Assembly (NCBI GenBank): GCA_016802295.1
Contig: JAESIW010000020.1
Span: 6,480,556-6,544,555 of the forward strand
Length of the DNA stretch: 64,000 bases
Origin: Brachionus rotundiformis
Taxonomy: Eukaryota > Rotifera > Eurotatoria > Ploima > Brachionidae
Reading direction: 5' to 3'
This document shows, piece after piece, positions 46,297-58,500 of the stretch. The stretch's first letter is position 1. Every line of letters starts with the position of its first letter. The translations under genes and the position numbers were made by a program. The notes beneath the pieces are model-generated. The model saw nothing but the letters and a program-made list of their open reading frames with translations, was not told the origin of the DNA and searched no databases.

Positions 46297-47043
46297 ATGT
46301 TTGATAGCTTATTGAAAAAGTTTTCCACTCAACGTCAATCCATCGACAATTTGAACCACGTTGAATCTAATCAATCCTCTATGATCGAACTAAGTTCTTT
46401 GAAATCGCAAAGCCTGAACAAACACGAGCACGAGGAGCATGTTTATGAAGAAATCGAGGACATCAATCCTAATCATTATTACTCCTGTGTAAATAATGAA
46501 ATTCCAAAGAATCGAAAATGTGTGCGCTTTAACAACCGTACAGAGCCCATCAAAACAAATACACTCACTAGCATCCTGAAAAAGTCATGTAACGACTCTA
46601 CAGAGTCTGATTTGTCATCATCAAGCGCTTCTACGTGCTCGTTTTCTGGCTTTGGCTACTACACAAATAACTCTATCTCGAGTACGAACTCCACTAATTC
46701 ATCAAGTTCAAGTCATTCTCTAGTTTTCAATCAAATAGTTGACGACTTTTTAAGTCGCTTACCAGACAAAGTTGAGAATAAAATTAATAAGAAGCGTGTT
46801 AAAGCAAACAGTGGTGAAAAGATCAAAAAAGAGAGTAATATTAAGAAATCTAGTTCAGTTGTTTCACAAGATAGTCAAAGTACCGATCCTCGTTTGACGT
46901 ATAGGGTAACCAATTTAACACTAGATGATCTAAAACAACGACAAAGAGCCATATACTTAAACTCATTACAGAAGCCGATCGTTAGCGTAAAGAATCAAGA
47001 TGAGCTAAGATTTTTGATGAGCAAGCAGCCAATTCATATTTAA
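46297..47043 (+). CDS. Novel Ser-rich protein with PP1-docking and SH2-docking motifs
   Basis: A single-exon 248-residue protein with no recognised domain, no signal peptide and no membrane segment. Its coding DNA is clearly richer in G and C than the flanks, and an AATAAA follows the stop (47052-47057). Three short motifs stand out. VYEEI (49-53) is the preferred Src-family SH2 ligand when the Tyr is phosphorylated. KCVRF (74-78) fits the RVxF motif that binds protein phosphatase 1. SILK (92-95) fits the second PP1-docking motif. A Ser-rich stretch (about 100-145), a Lys-rich stretch (about 160-182) and a non-repetitive tail (200-248) follow. A PP1-targeting or scaffold role is inference from short motifs only. 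Confidence 0.75.
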   Translation: MFDSLLKKFSTQRQSIDNLNHVESNQSSMIELSSLKSQSLNKHEHEEHVYEEIEDINPNHYYSCVNNEIPKNRKCVRFNNRTEPIKTNTLTSILKKSCNDSTESDLSSSSASTCSFSGFGYYTNNSISSTNSTNSSSSSHSLVFNQIVDDFLSRLPDKVENKINKKRVKANSGEKIKKESNIKKSSSVVSQDSQSTDPRLTYRVTNLTLDDLKQRQRAIYLNSLQKPIVSVKNQDELRFLMSKQPIHI

Positions 47044-47122
47044 AATATGTAAATAAACAAATTAAAAAATCAAAGAGTATTATTAATTTTAGATTAATGC
47101 TGTGAATAAACAAACGAATTAC

Positions 47123-47225
47123 TTTTATTTAAAAAAATAGCTTATATTTTTATGAATAATAAATAAATTATTAAAAAAACTTGTTATTTTTATATCGTTT
47201 TACCTCTACTTGCCAGTAGAATTAT
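47123..47225. repeat. Direct repeat, first copy
   Basis: About 90 bases repeated at 47411-47510 (TTATATTTTTATGAATAATA onward to ATCGTTTTACCTCT). Local duplication 288 bp apart, just after the 248-residue gene. Confidence 0.8.
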
Positions 47226-47410
47226 CAACAAAATTTTTGAAAAAAAAGTCAGTCTATTTTTCGAATATATTGTATATAATACATTTGAATATTTTGTCAG
47301 CTTTCTTTAAACAGATCAATCGATCTGAAAAAAGTATTATCTAAGAGAGATTTTTAATTGAAATATAAAATGGCTTAAAGGACATAAAAGTCAGGACAAT
47401 TAGAGACATT

Positions 47411-47510
47411 TTTATTTAAAAAAATAACATATATTTTTATGAATAATAAATCAATTATTAAAAAAACTTTTATTTTTATATCGTTTTACCTCTGCTTTTA
47501 CTGAAATTCA
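47411..47510. repeat. Direct repeat, second copy
   Basis: Second copy of the 47123-47225 sequence with a few differences. Confidence 0.8.
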
Positions 47511-48014
47511 AGCATAATGATTACTTTAACTTTTCTACAACTAAAAATTCTCAAAATATACTTTTTTCTACCTGTTTGGTCTTAAAGCATACAGGTAAAT
47601 ATTTAATATATTTAATCGAGTCTTCAGTGTATATCTTTCTTGAGACTTAATAAAATTGTCGCATGATGAGGCACTTAAAGAGTAACCTAAAGAGTAACAA
47701 AATTTGATTTTTTTGCCAAAATTAAGATAAAAACATGAATGTGTCTAATTATTTTATTTGTATGCATTGAATACACATTTTTCTAATTCCACATTAGAAA
47801 TAATAAAATTTAAGAAAGTTTTTGGTTTCCCAATTTTAAGTTGCCTATATTTAAAGAAACTTAAATTCTTTTTTAAATATAAATATGTCAACTAGATTTT
47901 TCTAGCTAAATTGATTGTTCTTTCTTTCTTTGGAAGATTTTAAGCAATAATAATCCTAATTGAAATGCCAGACTATGTTGCTTATGGATTGTAACCAAAT
48001 GTCAAATGCCAAAA

Positions 48015-48535
48015 AGGGCTCTGTATTATTTTAGCAGACTAGAAAATAGCAATATCATTTTAGCTGTTTCATTTTAGCACGGTTAATTTAACAAGATTAT
48101 AAAATTAGCAATATTGTATAATAAAATTAGCAAAAAAAAAAAAGCAAACACATTCACTTAAATTTAACAAGTTCATTTTAGCAAATATTTTCTATGGCTG
48201 AAAATAATAATTTAAATGATCTAATTGAACAATTTAATGATTTACAAGTTCAAGTTGGACTTGTAACATCATCACAGAGAGGTCAACCGCAGTTATCTTT
48301 TGATGGATTTTTTATCGGATTTATCATTAATTTTAGATTATTGATAGTTATTTTATCACTTAAATTTTCAAGGTAAAAAATATGCTAAATTAATTGATTT
48401 TATTTTTATTTATTGCTGATTTTAATAAATAGTATTGCTAATTATAATTTGCTAAATTGAAACAATATTTTTCTTACCTTTGCTAATTTAATTATGCTAA
48501 AATGATACGTTCTAAAATGAATCGCTCCCGCCAAA
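48015..48535 (+). mobile_element. Small element with mirrored arrays of TTTTAGCA motifs
   Basis: The left 180 bases carry about seven copies of (A/T)TTTAGCA-like words, and the right 160 bases carry about six in the opposite orientation (TGCTAAA). The switch lies around a 60-codon ORF (48194-48376) starting MAENNNLNDLIEQFNDLQVQ and including SSQRGQPQLSFDGF. Mirror symmetry of the motif arrays indicates terminal inverted repeats with subterminal transposase sites. The ORF looks like the first exon of a transposase whose remainder was deleted; a weak resemblance to the GRPxLxI region before a helix-turn-helix is noted only as inference. Confidence 0.6.
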
Positions 48536-49233
48536 AAGTCGCTTTGTCATTGGATTGATTGGTTCAAAGCAATCTTATTTATTTGTAAACATAAGAAGAA
48601 TTAATTTTAAAAATTATTTTTATCTTCTAAGATGCTTTTGCTTCAGCTAAATCTTCTACTCGCAATAATTTTCAACAAGATTGGACTCTGCTCGATTCAA
48701 AATAAGTAAATGGATTTATAATGGAAAAGAAAATTAAACACTGGTGATTCGTTAGATCTTTCCATTACAAGTGAATCCTCTCATTTGATATTTGCATGGA
48801 GCGATCAAGATCCTGTTTTGGATAGTTGGAGCTATCATGGGAAAAGCAAAATGTCAGTTTATACCACATTAATGTAACAAAATATGATAAGATTATAAGA
48901 ATTCAGCATAAAATTTTAAAGAGAAATTTTTTTTAATAGTTATTCTATTTTTATAATTTAAATATTTTTTATCATTTTCAAAAAATGTCTTCAATAGGCT
49001 TTTAAATTTTTTATAAACTTTTGTAGATTAATTCGAAACTGAAAGCTCTTAACAAAAATATAAACAGTTCTTTTCTGTTCACTTGGCTACTAATTGACCA
49101 TTTTCCATCCATATTTTAAATTTTGTGTTATTTGTTAGGCTATTAGCTTTATTGAAAAATAGTTAAAAAAAAAATAAAACATTAATTTAATTTTATTAAA
49201 AAAATATCTTCAAAAAAACCTTTACAAATGAAT
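48536..49233. other. Intergenic upstream of the tRNA
   Basis: AT-rich, nothing recognised. Confidence 0.5.
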
Positions 49234-49253
49234 GTCTCTATGGCGCAATCGGC

Positions 49254-49290
<37 letters not shown>

Positions 49291-49307
49291 GAATCCACCT
49301 AGGGACG
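49234..49307 (+). tRNA. trnN-GUU: tRNA-Asn (anticodon GTT)
   Basis: A 74-nt cloverleaf, no intron. The acceptor stem GTCTCTA pairs with TAGGGAC (one G-T pair), discriminator G. The anticodon stem TTCGG/CCGAA encloses CTGTTAA with GTT at 49268-49270. The T arm GGTGG/CCACC encloses TTCGAAT. A T-run (pol III terminator) begins a few bases after the 3' end. CCA is not encoded, as normal in eukaryotes. It lies about 200 bp upstream of the PSME4 start. Confidence 0.97.
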
Positions 49308-49503
49308 AACTTTTTTTGCAGAATTTTCCCATTTGTATTTTTAATTATCTAAATTTTTAAATGGACAGGCAATTATCTTTCATGCATTGAAAATTTTTTG
49401 CTTCATTTATTTTTAACCCAAATAAATAAAACCATTTAAAAAAATTATTTTTTTATATTTTTTACAAATATTTTACAAAAACTTAAAATGAGTGAAAAAA
49501 TTT

Positions 49504-52500
49504 ATGGGTAAATTTGATCAATGTTTTCCAAGTTTATGTTCTATACATTTTGTTTCAAGAAATTTGAGCGACTTTCAAAGCGTGGACTTTGAAAATTTGG
49601 ACCGTCCTGTGATAACATACAGTGAAAGCACTGATTTGGACTTGAATAATTTTCAATACATAAACCAATTTATCAAGCATTTACCATATTTTGACAAAAC
49701 CAAGAAGAATGCGCTTCAAGAATTCTCAGAAATAAAGTCAAATCTTGCCAAATCCATTATACTAAACGAGCTTCGTCCAGGACTTGTGCACTGGACCACA
49801 CGTCTTCAGACTTTCATCAATGAATATGGCCTTTTCTTTACCAAAGATGACCACATAAAACTAGTTAAAATCTATCTAGAAGTCATTGCCACTCCTGAAT
49901 TGGACCTAGTTTTGGTTGAAATGAGCTTCAGCATCCTAATAGAGCTTCTTAAGTATTCTTTCTCTGTTTTTAGTTGGATTTAAATTTTAATAAAAAAAAG
50001 GAAATACCATCTTTTAAAAAGAGAGGATTTACGAATAGAATGGCGGCCTTTGTACACACTTTTTAGACGCATTAACAAAATAGACCAAAAGTCACCAATT
50101 TTTGCACCTGAGTAGGAAAAATAATCTTATAAAAAATATTAAATAAAAATAGACAAATAATTTTTTAGCAATATTGAACAGATATCATTTTTAAACTTTG
50201 TCAGCTTTGCACGAATATATTTTGAGCAAAGTTCTGTAACAGAGATGCTTGAAGAATGGCGTCCATTGATGTGTCCCTTTGACATGTCAATGAACTATGC
50301 ATTTGATCGATTTAGTTTATTTTTGCCCACAGTTTTACTTGACCAAGGCAAAAGTCTAAACTTGTGGTTAAAAGAATTTTTAGACTTGTGGCTCAATTTT
50401 AGTGGGAAAGTCTACTGGGAGACTGTAAGATAACCAATTTAAAAAGTGATTTTTTACAACAATATATTTTTAAGAATATATTGTCCATATTTTCCCGCGT
50501 TGCCAAAGATTCAGTTGGTTTGTTTGACTGGACAGCCTATATTCCATACATATTCAGTAAATTGTTGCGTGGTCTGGGCTTAACAATGGCAAATGATTTA
50601 ACCCTCAATATTGATGACAATACTCCCAAGGATTCTATTAATTTAATAAATGGATTTTTGAATACATTTGCCTACTCCGAGATCGAAATTGATTCAATTG
50701 GTTTGTGGATCGTATCAATGATTGGCACTGGATCTGACAGAGACTGCTGTATGAGACACATCAAAAAACTGTTTCACATACTTAGATCATATTATTATCC
50801 ATCTAACAATGCTGGTTTGGTATAATCTTGGAAAATTTGATGCTTTTTTTTTGTTCATATTTTATTATTAAGGATAACTTTTATTCTTTGCTTCAACGAG
50901 TGCCTGAAGCCTTGATTGAGAGAATCAGATTGTAGGTTTTTTTGTAGATTATTTTCCTAAAAGAATAATTTTTGAAAATTCAAACATTTAAATTAGTCAG
51001 ATAAGATAAAATAAATTAATAATTGTTGTTAAATTTAAAATCTATACAAATATTATTTTTAAAGAAAGCAATTTAAAACCCGAAAGATTTTAGTCCGAAT
51101 ATTAAAAAAAATGGTTCAAAAGATTTGTTAATAAAAGCCTAAATAATTTCATGAACAACATAAATTAATGGTTCATTAGTATAAAGCATTTTAAAAGCAG
51201 ATATCCAATCTAGCTTTGGATAGATTGAAATTCGTTGGATTCACCATAGTTCTTGGAATTTGATTCCATGCACTGGATATCATTTTAAAAAGCAAGAAGC
51301 TTTGTTGTTTTGTATTTTTGTTTTTTTTCTCTCTTCATTTTGAGATTATGTCTTCCTAAATTGTGACGATGGCTGATCTAAGTATTTTGAAAAATGACCA
51401 AACTATTGTTAATTTTAAAGCATCCATTTAGATCTTTTTAGCTCGAAGATCCATTATTTTTAATATATTTAGTCTTTGACCTTAGCACAAATTTGATTGA
51501 TACATCTCTTCAGTCTGGGATTCCAAACCTATATTGCAGACCCAAGGGGTCTGAAGAGAGCTGGATAATTAATCTTTTACATAATTAATTTGTAATCGAA
51601 TTAAAAAATTTTCAATAAAATTTTGTTTCTTTAATTAAGTTAAATGTTAAAGAGGCTTCCTTTTTCTTTTTTCTTTTTTTAGTTCCTGGTCACATAATAT
51701 GTTGCGGATTGACCAAATTAACCAATTTTCTCACATAATGTCTGATTAGATAAATAATAGTAATTTCTAAAAAATAAATTGGCAATAATCATTTATAAAT
51801 TGTAGATCTAAAAATAATTTTCTTAAATCAATTTTAATTTTTATAATTAATTTAAAAACAAGCCAATTACCGGCTTCTGTTAATACTTTAAAACAGACCA
51901 TAATTTTAACTTTTTTTTAAATTAATAAAATTTAATTTTAAAGTGAAAGAATCAAAAAGTATGAGTGGTTAAGAGAAGGTCAAGATTCTCAGAGCTTCCT
52001 TCAGCCCAGTGACATAGAAGAATTGGTTTTGTGTTTAAAAGACATTGTATTAAAAGGGCTATTTAGCAATACCAACTTTAACGATGCCATCAAAACATTT
52101 CAATATCTATGTTTCCTGCGAGCTGACCTTATGCTACCATCATTAATTGAACAAATATTCCAAAGTTTTGAAACAAACGTTCAGCCTCAGAGGTACACTT
52201 CACTATTGGCTTGCTTGGTTTCGGTACCAAGAGAGCTGGTGGCTTACGATCAAACTCTTCAGACACAAAAAAACATTTTTAACTTACTTGTATCTGTTCT
52301 TCCTGGTATTGACCTAAATGACCTGAACAAACTTATTTTAACTTGTCAATTTTTGACCAACATATTCAGCCACATAATTGTCTGTGATTGTACACCTGCT
52401 TTAAAAGTAAGAGCTGATTTGACCGATTATGATAAGGATATTTGTTTGATGACTGGAAACTTTGTGGACTTAATTCATTCACTATTTGCAAAGCTATTCG

Positions 52501-55500
52501 AAATCGTGGATCATTTGGCAAGTGACAACTCACTTGATGTGTCCGACACGGCTCATCAAGCTTCCTATTACTCACGCGTCAATCGGGATCTCACCGATGA
52601 AAACGTAACTCAAGTTCACATTGTCCAAATGCTTAAAGTCCTAATTTATCAGTCCTCAAACCAAATTTTAAAACTTATCACAGAAAAGACTTTTAATTAT
52701 ATCAATGGACGAGTATTCAATGCCAAGTCAGGTGACATTATTGTGTACTTGATTGGCTATTTGGTGTCTTCATCTTATAGAAAGGAAGCTTTTGATAAAT
52801 TTTTCCAGCATGTGTATGATAATATGATAAATCTATCTAAAATGAAGAACTGTAGGTTTTTAGTTCAATTGAAATTTATATATTTTTTTAAATTTTATTG
52901 TAAAATTTATCTATTTAAATTTATGTAACATTTTATCTATCTTAAATTAAATTAAACACAACTATCATTAACTAATTAGTTATTAATAACTAGGGATTTT
53001 CAATCATTTTCAAATTTAATCAATATTTTAACCAATATAATTGAAATTTTTATCAAAAAAAAATTAAAAAAGATAAGTTAATTAAATTGATTGATTAGTA
53101 ATTTAAAAAAAAAAGAAGCAAATGGTTTATTTCTTTATTTAGTATTTTCATAAGTGTTATCTCTAACAGAGACAAAACCAACATTAACTATTCATTTCTT
53201 TTTGGAGACGATCTAGCAACTATTTTATAAGTATCTTAATGAGCTTGAGCAATCGATAATCAAATGTATAATGAAAATTTGTTGAAAAGTCATTCTAGAT
53301 GCTTTTTTCAAAGCATCCTAAAAGTAAAGTTAAGCTAAATCTCAAAATATTTGGTGAGCCAAAGGTGAAATTTTTGGAAGTCACATTTGACTCGAACCTA
53401 TCTTTAAATTGTATGATTGAAGAAATTAAAGAAAGTTTTAGTTCAAGATTCAATCTAATAAATCTAATACATCATGAAGATCTTAATAAGTTAGGACTTC
53501 TTACAGTTTCAATCGCTCCTTCGGCAGCTTTCGAATTATTCTTTTAAATTTTTAAATAAAACTGATCTTGACCAACATATTGCTATTTGAGTTGAGTGAG
53601 AGATAAATAGGGGAAGGATTAACCAATTCGGAACCATTGGTAGATTAGTAAAGTAATTGAAAGAATAATTGGAATCAAGATTTATTGAATATCCAATTCC
53701 CTTGTGTAGTTGTTACCTTACCATTTCATCTTTTTTTGCTGAATCTTCAATTATCTAACGGGCAAAACATGTCAGAATTTCAATGTTCTGTTTTTTGAAT
53801 CAGTCGCTCACTGAGTGACCAATATGTCCTGAAGTCTCATCATTTTGAAAAATCAATAGTCAATTGGCTCAAATATGAGTTCAATAAATGGTAAAGCATT
53901 GTTTTCCAAGGTGTTAATGTAGACAAATTCGTCATGTAAAAATGTTGCAAATACCAGTGTCTTTATAGGAAATGCATGCCCAGATACCGGCTGAGCCGCC
54001 ACTGTTGAAACTTTTCAATTTTAAATCCTTTTACTGCTACTCTTGACTTACGATTTAAGACCTAAAAAAGATCTGGAAGAATCTTTAACTTTCTTATTAA
54101 GTCTCTGTTTACAGCATTTAAATCTTTTTTTGTCTTTCTTTTATGATAAGAAGCGGTTTTCTGACCGCTGTATGAGACTTTAAGCCTTTTTTGGAGATGT
54201 CTCATTACAGTTTATTTTCTTATCTTAACCCTTTGAGTCTTTGAATTAAAACAACTAGAGAATCTCTTTAAAAATGTAATTTTCATCCCTGAAAGTTAGT
54301 TTCCGAGGTCTACCAGAACGGCTTCGATCAGACACGGTGTCAGTCTCTTCATCTCGTTTCTTAGTTGAAGAGGCAAATTTTGCAGATTTACCTAACAGCT
54401 TGGCTATTTCATTTTGCTTTTTATCTCCACTTTTTAGCAGACCCATGATCTGCCATTTTTAGTGGGCTTGATACATTTTTTTACCCATTTTTTGCTAAAT
54501 TAAAGCTTTTTGGTTATGTTATTTAGAGACCAAATGAGGACTTGGAGAGTTTTCAGATTAAGCAATTTAAGGACACAATTTACTCAAAATTAAAGATTTA
54601 AGAAATAGTCATAAGGGTTTGAAAAAAAGGTAGTAATGATTGTTAAAACTTCTGGATAACTTTTATTCATATTATTCTATCACTTTGTGACTTTGGAGAA
54701 ATCTTCATTGATAATTGGCGAGGAATTATATAGATATTCTATCCATTTTATGAGGATTGACCTAGAGAACATTGTAGACAAGCTTAAACAGGACAATATG
54801 TAATAATTGAAGTTTACAACGCAATTTTTAATTATCATTTTCAAAAATTATTTTTAAAAAAGATTTTGGCATGTTTTAATTAAAAATTTTAATCCAGTTT
54901 TTTTATCTACATTACCAAACATTATCCATAATTCTTCATCTAATAAATTGATGAACTGTCAAATATTTAGTTTTTTATGTTAAAACTTTTAACATAATCT
55001 TTTTATAAATTTTGCATATTAAAAAATTTAGATTTAATTATTAGCTATTTATTTCCATTATAAAATAATAATTATCTTAAATTAGTAACTAACAATTTAA
55101 TCTAATTAATTTTGTTTAGTCGCAAGCTTGCTAAGAAGCGAAAGATCAGACCCATCGATTGTTTGGAATCTACACTTATTTTCCCATGTAATGTAGCCTT
55201 AATGTAGCCTTGAATTACAATTTTAAATATTTCAATTTAAGCTTCTTAAATCAAATGGAACCATAGTCATTGAGAATATACATAAAATAAAAGAGATACT
55301 AACTATCTGTCATCTAACTACAAACAAAGAATGCATATCAAACATCACTACATGCTACAACAATTTAATAGGATCTCTTACTAAAATATATCCTATTGAA
55401 AATCGTTCTGTAGATTACAGTTTTGCATTTGAAGATGAAAATGACTTTTTTTCCAAGCATCTACCATTTAGGGTGCATTTTTTATTCAAATTTAAATCAA

Positions 55501-58500
55501 GTATGCAATGAAAAATTTGTTTTAAAATAAAAGGACTGGGGAAAATATACGGGAATTGAGGAACTTAAAATTGAGTACCATTTGCCCAATGTAGAGGAGA
55601 TCTCTGTTGCTCTGGACATTACTAACTCGGTATTGAGCGAATCAATGTCGTTTTTAAGAAAATCTATTTTGAGAAAAAATGACTGCAGAGATTTTAAATA
55701 TGCCAAAGAAGATAACTACAGAGAGCTAAACTACATTTATCATGTAGTCTATAGTGCTTCTTGTCTCTTGAAAAGACCAAACAGTCACAAGGCTGTAAAT
55801 GAACAGTAAATATCCATTGATAAAAATAAATAAGGCTTTTAATTTAAAAAAAAGTATTGACTCTTTGGTAAATATTGGAAAAACATCAGAGATAAACAAG
55901 GGTCTGGGATTTGAATCAGTCAACATAAATGATGAGTCGCACGAATACTTTAGCTTAAGTGATGCACATAAGCATATTTTGCTAAATTTGAGAAAAGAAG
56001 TGGTCGAATTTACTCTTAAATTGGTGGACAGAATATGCGAAGATAAATCAAATGATACAGTTATGATTATTTTACTATCTAGAGTGAGCATTTAAGTGAA
56101 AAGCTTCTCTAAATTTTTAACATTTTGTTTGAAGATTTTGTCAACTGCATGCTCAGTATTTGGTTCAATACCGAGCGACTTTGAAAAATCATGGAAGAAT
56201 CATTTTATCAATAAATCAACAATTCAAAACAAGGTAAAAATATCATTTTAATTTAATTTGTTTTTTTATTTTATCTAGTAGAATAACTGGTGAAATTTTT
56301 ATAAGATATAACTGTATGGTTCTTCCTTTAACCATAACTTTCCTCATAAAAAGAGCATTAAAATTTGATCTTTAAGTTTTTGTTTCAATTTTAGTATATT
56401 CATTTCTTAATTTTGTATTTAATAAGTAGCATTTCTATTAAGCAGAGCACTTATTATTTTTTTTATTTTTTTCCTATCTTTTCTTTAGGCTAGAAGTGGC
56501 CAAAACACAATTAAATAAAATATCTATTAAGAAAAATTTCTTTGATTTATTTTAAATACTAGAGTATAAACCGCTTAGTGCCGAATAAGAGGTTTATTAC
56601 ATTACTATAGTCATATAATTGATCAAATACTAATTAAATAATTTTCTTTAAAACTTTCATAAAAATACGTAATGATCATTTGAAAACATCATTTCAACTC
56701 AAAGAGTTTATATTTTTATATCTGAATTAATCTTTAGTTTAATTTAAATAATTCTTAAGTAACACGCTTTACATGTTATGTAAATTTAAAAGAATAAAAA
56801 ATTTAAGTTTAAATATTTAACTCATTTTTGTTTATTTTGAATTTTTTTCAAATGTATCTGTAAACTAGCATTCACAATTAAATTTAAAAATTAAAAATCA
56901 ATTTAGTCAACCAGTTGATAAAATATTTTTATGGAATTATTTATTTTAAATTATTCAAATTAAATTAAGATTAATTCAAATATCTAAAGATAAACCCTTT
57001 TAATTGATCATCAACTTCAAAACTTCGAAACCCGGATGAGTTTTTGGATACCTTGAGTTAACTTATACTTTTAATGTTTATTCGATGAAAATAGATTTTT
57101 TTGCAATGAAAATAAATTATTTTTAATATTTTTTGATCTTAATTATCAGGTTGCGAAAAAAATTTTAAAAAATGACTTAAGTTATTTAATCAAATACAAA
57201 TAAAAGATATAGTATAAAGAGTCGAAAAAACTCCTTCGGTGTTTGAGTGTTGATTTTGTGAATTTCAAAAACAAATAGAACAAAAATTCTTCCTATTTTG
57301 ATAAATTAAAATTTACTTAAATAAAATATATTTAAAAATACTGCAACATAGAGCAACATACTTTGTAGCATCTTTTTTTCCAAAAATAAAAACTTAGTTT
57401 TCTTTTTTTAGGTAAAGAAAATCAAAAATCAATTTAAGTCTTAGTGATGCTTTACTTTTTGTCTGTTATCCTCACCAAAAAAAAATATTTTCGGTAAAAA
57501 GGGATGTTGCACTATGTTGCAGTATTTTTTAAATATATTTTATTTTAGTAAATTTTAATTTATCAAAAAAGGAAGAATTTTTGTTCTGTTTGTTTTTGAA
57601 ATTCATAATACCTTGAGTGTTAATTACACAAATAATTCTAGATTTTTTCTCAATTATTGATTATTAAAAAATTAGGTATTTGAAAAAGTCCATCATAAGT
57701 TAGTCCAGTTAATAATTTGGGTTCATTAATAAAATTTTTGACTAGATCACTCCATTTATCAATGACAAATGGCAGTCCCTAACCACCACATACTTAAGTA
57801 TGACGAACACACGTTCAATTACTGATGAGCACACATCTAATGTGTGTTGTTAAGTTAAGAGAAAAATTCTTAAAATTTTTTGTTCGTCCCCTGGCTATGC
57901 TTGTATCAATAACCCTATTGAGCCATTTAATCAGTCAGTAAGACGCGATTTTACAAATAGAAGGAAGTTTAAGCAAAGTAAAATTTTTGATCAAATTTCA
58001 AGCCCTCAATCTTGCTCAAAAATTTTTAGATGCGCGATTAAATTTCATTGCATTTTTAGAAATTACAATCATTTTTCAAAAGTTTAAAAATAAAGCTTTG
58101 AAATGTTAAAAGAATAAAAATCTGCGATTAAATTTCATTGCATTTTTAGAAATTACAATCATTTTTCAAAAGTTTAAAAATAAAGCTTTGAAATGTTAAA
58201 AGAATAAAAATCTGCGATGAAATTTAATTGCGCATCTAAAAATGTTTGAACAAGATTGAGCGCTAAAAATTTGATCAAAAATTTTACTTTGCTGAAGTTT
58301 AGCATATTAAAATAATTAGATTACCAACCGGATCTGAACAAATCTTATTCAATTAATCCTGACGGATTTAGTTCTGTACAAACTACAGCTTTGTCAAAAC
58401 TAGCAAAAAAATATTTTTGAAAAATTAATGAATTTAAAAGAGTTTAGTCTAGGTTGTTTAATTATTATGAAAAATAATTTGTAAAGATGAATAACCAATT

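Noticed and set aside
49492..49503. GTG-started extension of PSME4 exon 1
   Set aside because: GTG is not a usual start in eukaryotic nuclear genes; the ATG at 49504 was preferred.
58034..58213. Tandem 90-bp repeats considered as a CRISPR or satellite array
   Set aside because: The host is a eukaryote, there are only two units with no spacers, and they form the centre of an inverted-repeat element.
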